A program made the position numbers and the translations under genes. DNA of 6,541 nt from an uncultured Verrucomicrobia subdivision 3 bacterium. GTDB lineage: Bacteria > Verrucomicrobiota > Verrucomicrobiia > Limisphaerales > UBA11358. The notes under the pieces are model-generated. The model had not been told where the DNA came from, did no database searches, and worked only from the letters and a program-made list of their open reading frames with translations. The stretch is from contig CAIOUK010000086.1 of assembly GCA_903861445.1 (NCBI GenBank), positions 1 to 6,541 on the forward strand. The letters are read 5' to 3'. The stretch's first letter is position 1. Each line of letters opens with the position of its first letter. Below, piece by piece: positions 5,855 through 6,541 of this stretch.

Positions 5855-6541
5855 ATGGGATTTCTGAACGACATTGAGCCGCTTAAACAAACCGCGTTGA
5901 CGGAGCTTAACGCCGCCGCCGACCTCGCCGCGCTGGAACAGACCAAAGGCGCGTGGATCGGGCCGAACGGGAAATTCACCGCGCTGATGAAACAGCTCGG
6001 CACGCTCTCGAAAGAAGAAAAGCCCGCCGCCGGCAAACTCATCAACGCCGCCAAGGTCAAACTCGAAGCCGCGCTCGCGGCACGCCGCGAGGAGTTGGAG
6101 CTGAAAGCCGCGCTGCCGAAAGAGCCGACCGATTTCACGCTGCCCGGACGCCGCCGCGCACTCGGCAAATTGCATCCGCTCACACAGGTCACCGACGACA
6201 TCGTCCGCGCCTTCCGCAAAATTGGTTTCGCCGTCGCCGACGGACCGGAGATCGAGGACGAGTATCATTGCTTCGACGCGCTCAACACGCCCGCCGACCA
6301 TCCCGCGCGTGACAGCCAGGACACGTTCTATGTTGCAACCAACGCTGGGAGCGTTTCTCCCTCTCCCGGGGGAGAGGGCCGGGGTGAGGGCAGACGTTCC
6401 TCATTATTGCGGACTCACACCAGCTCCGTCCAAATCCGCGTCATGGAAAAGCAACCGCCACCCGTCCGCATCATCGTGCCGGGCCGCGTGTATCGCCGCG
6501 ATAATGCCGACGCCACGCACAATCCCACGTTCCACCAGATC
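5855..6541 (+). CDS. pheS: Phenylalanyl-tRNA synthetase alpha subunit (3'-truncated), with in-frame repeat insert
   Basis: PheS, with PheT, charges tRNA-Phe with phenylalanine in the cytoplasm. 229 residues are visible with no stop, and the gene runs off the right edge. Residues 1-90 are the N-terminal coiled-coil, tRNA-binding arm (AWIGPNGKFTALMKQLGTL is typical). The catalytic domain starts near LPGRRRALGKLHPLTQV (H107-P108-L109, motif 1 region). It continues with FAVADGPEIEDEYHCFDALN, HPARDSQDTFY (from 149), LLRTHTSSVQIRVM (from 184), GRVYRRD (210-216) and DATHNPTFHQI, the start of motif 2. Residues 161-183, between DTFYV and LLRTHTS, are far longer than the usual 4 or so and are rich in Gly, Ser, Arg and Glu (SPSPGGEGRGEG). 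They are encoded by a palindromic repeat-like element. The usual Pro or Gly in THTS(P/G)VQ is Ser191. The frame is intact on both sides, so the gene looks functional. There is no Shine-Dalgarno upstream. Confidence 0.95.
   Translation, partial: MGFLNDIEPLKQTALTELNAAADLAALEQTKGAWIGPNGKFTALMKQLGTLSKEEKPAAGKLINAAKVKLEAALAARREELELKAALPKEPTDFTLPGRRRALGKLHPLTQVTDDIVRAFRKIGFAVADGPEIEDEYHCFDALNTPADHPARDSQDTFYVATNAGSVSPSPGGEGRGEGRRSSLLRTHTSSVQIRVMEKQPPPVRIIVPGRVYRRDNADATHNPTFHQI
6341..6398 (+). repeat. Palindromic repeat-like element inserted in-frame in pheS
   Basis: A compact element of nested inverted repeats. The core arms CCCTCTCCC (6359-6367) and GGGAGAGGG (6370-6378) pair perfectly over 9 bp around GG. 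AACGCT/AGCGTT (6341-6346 with 6350-6355) forms a second small palindrome. The ends AACGCTG (6341-6347) and CAGACGTT (6391-6398) are inverted repeats with a one-base bulge. The core followed by GGGGTGAGGG (6381-6390) resembles a dispersed GC-rich REP-like sequence that I recall as common between genes in many bacterial genomes. The present frame reads SPSPGGEGRGEG; the +2 frame would give a TGA stop. The family assignment rests on memory and no genome-wide copies could be checked. Exact boundaries are uncertain by several bases. Confidence 0.7.

Noticed and set aside
5654..6301. 215-codon open frame on the - strand across rplT, the terminator and pheS
   Set aside because: It runs through the intrinsic terminator and opposite two conserved genes; its translation is low-complexity and Arg/Gly-rich, as expected from antisense of GC-rich coding DNA.
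5953..6312. 119-codon + strand frame inside pheS
   Set aside because: Out of frame with the clear PheS reading; the Arg-rich composition is typical of a shifted frame.
6341..6398. pheS as a pseudogene broken by an insertion
   Set aside because: The frame continues without a stop through the insert into conserved THTS and GRVYRRD segments, so a broken gene is not supported.

Overview
The window reads as chromosomal DNA of a Gram-negative bacterium, most likely a verrucomicrobium (Limisphaerales/Pedosphaera-like). This is inferred from three things. There is an outer-membrane assembly gene (bamA) and a periplasmic chaperone gene (ompH/skp). A secreted beta-propeller protein of the SBBP family ends in the T-T-N-L ... 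W ... FFRL type of C-terminal domain that I associate with that phylum. None of the five visible start codons has a Shine-Dalgarno sequence. No taxonomic search was possible, so the assignment is tentative. All genes lie on the + strand and no gap between genes exceeds 100 bases.

Layout. (1) 3-1958: the 3' two thirds of bamA, with the last three POTRA domains and the complete beta-barrel. (2) 1960-4389: a secreted 809-residue protein with a seven-bladed SBBP propeller. It starts one base after the bamA stop and is therefore probably translationally coupled to it. (3) 4440-5051: an OmpH/Skp-type periplasmic chaperone. (4) 5087-5119: a strong hairpin plus T-run immediately before rpmI. (5) 5130-5339 rpmI (L35) and 5377-5760 rplT (L20), with a second hairpin across the rpmI stop codon. 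(6) 5782-5815: an intrinsic terminator after rplT. (7) 5855-end: the 5' part of pheS (phenylalanyl-tRNA synthetase alpha subunit), which runs off the window.

How the genes work together. The first three form an envelope block: BamA inserts outer-membrane proteins, OmpH/Skp carries them across the periplasm, and the propeller protein between them is an unexplained secreted passenger. The second block is the translation cluster rpmI-rplT-pheS, but infC, which commonly precedes rpmI, is not there; ompH occupies that place.

The most unusual feature is in pheS. A roughly 58-base palindromic repeat-like sequence lies inside the coding frame without breaking it, and adds about 19 residues between two highly conserved segments of the catalytic domain. 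The two hairpins and a shared AT-rich 10-mer around rpmI and rplT suggest RNA-level control of the ribosomal genes.
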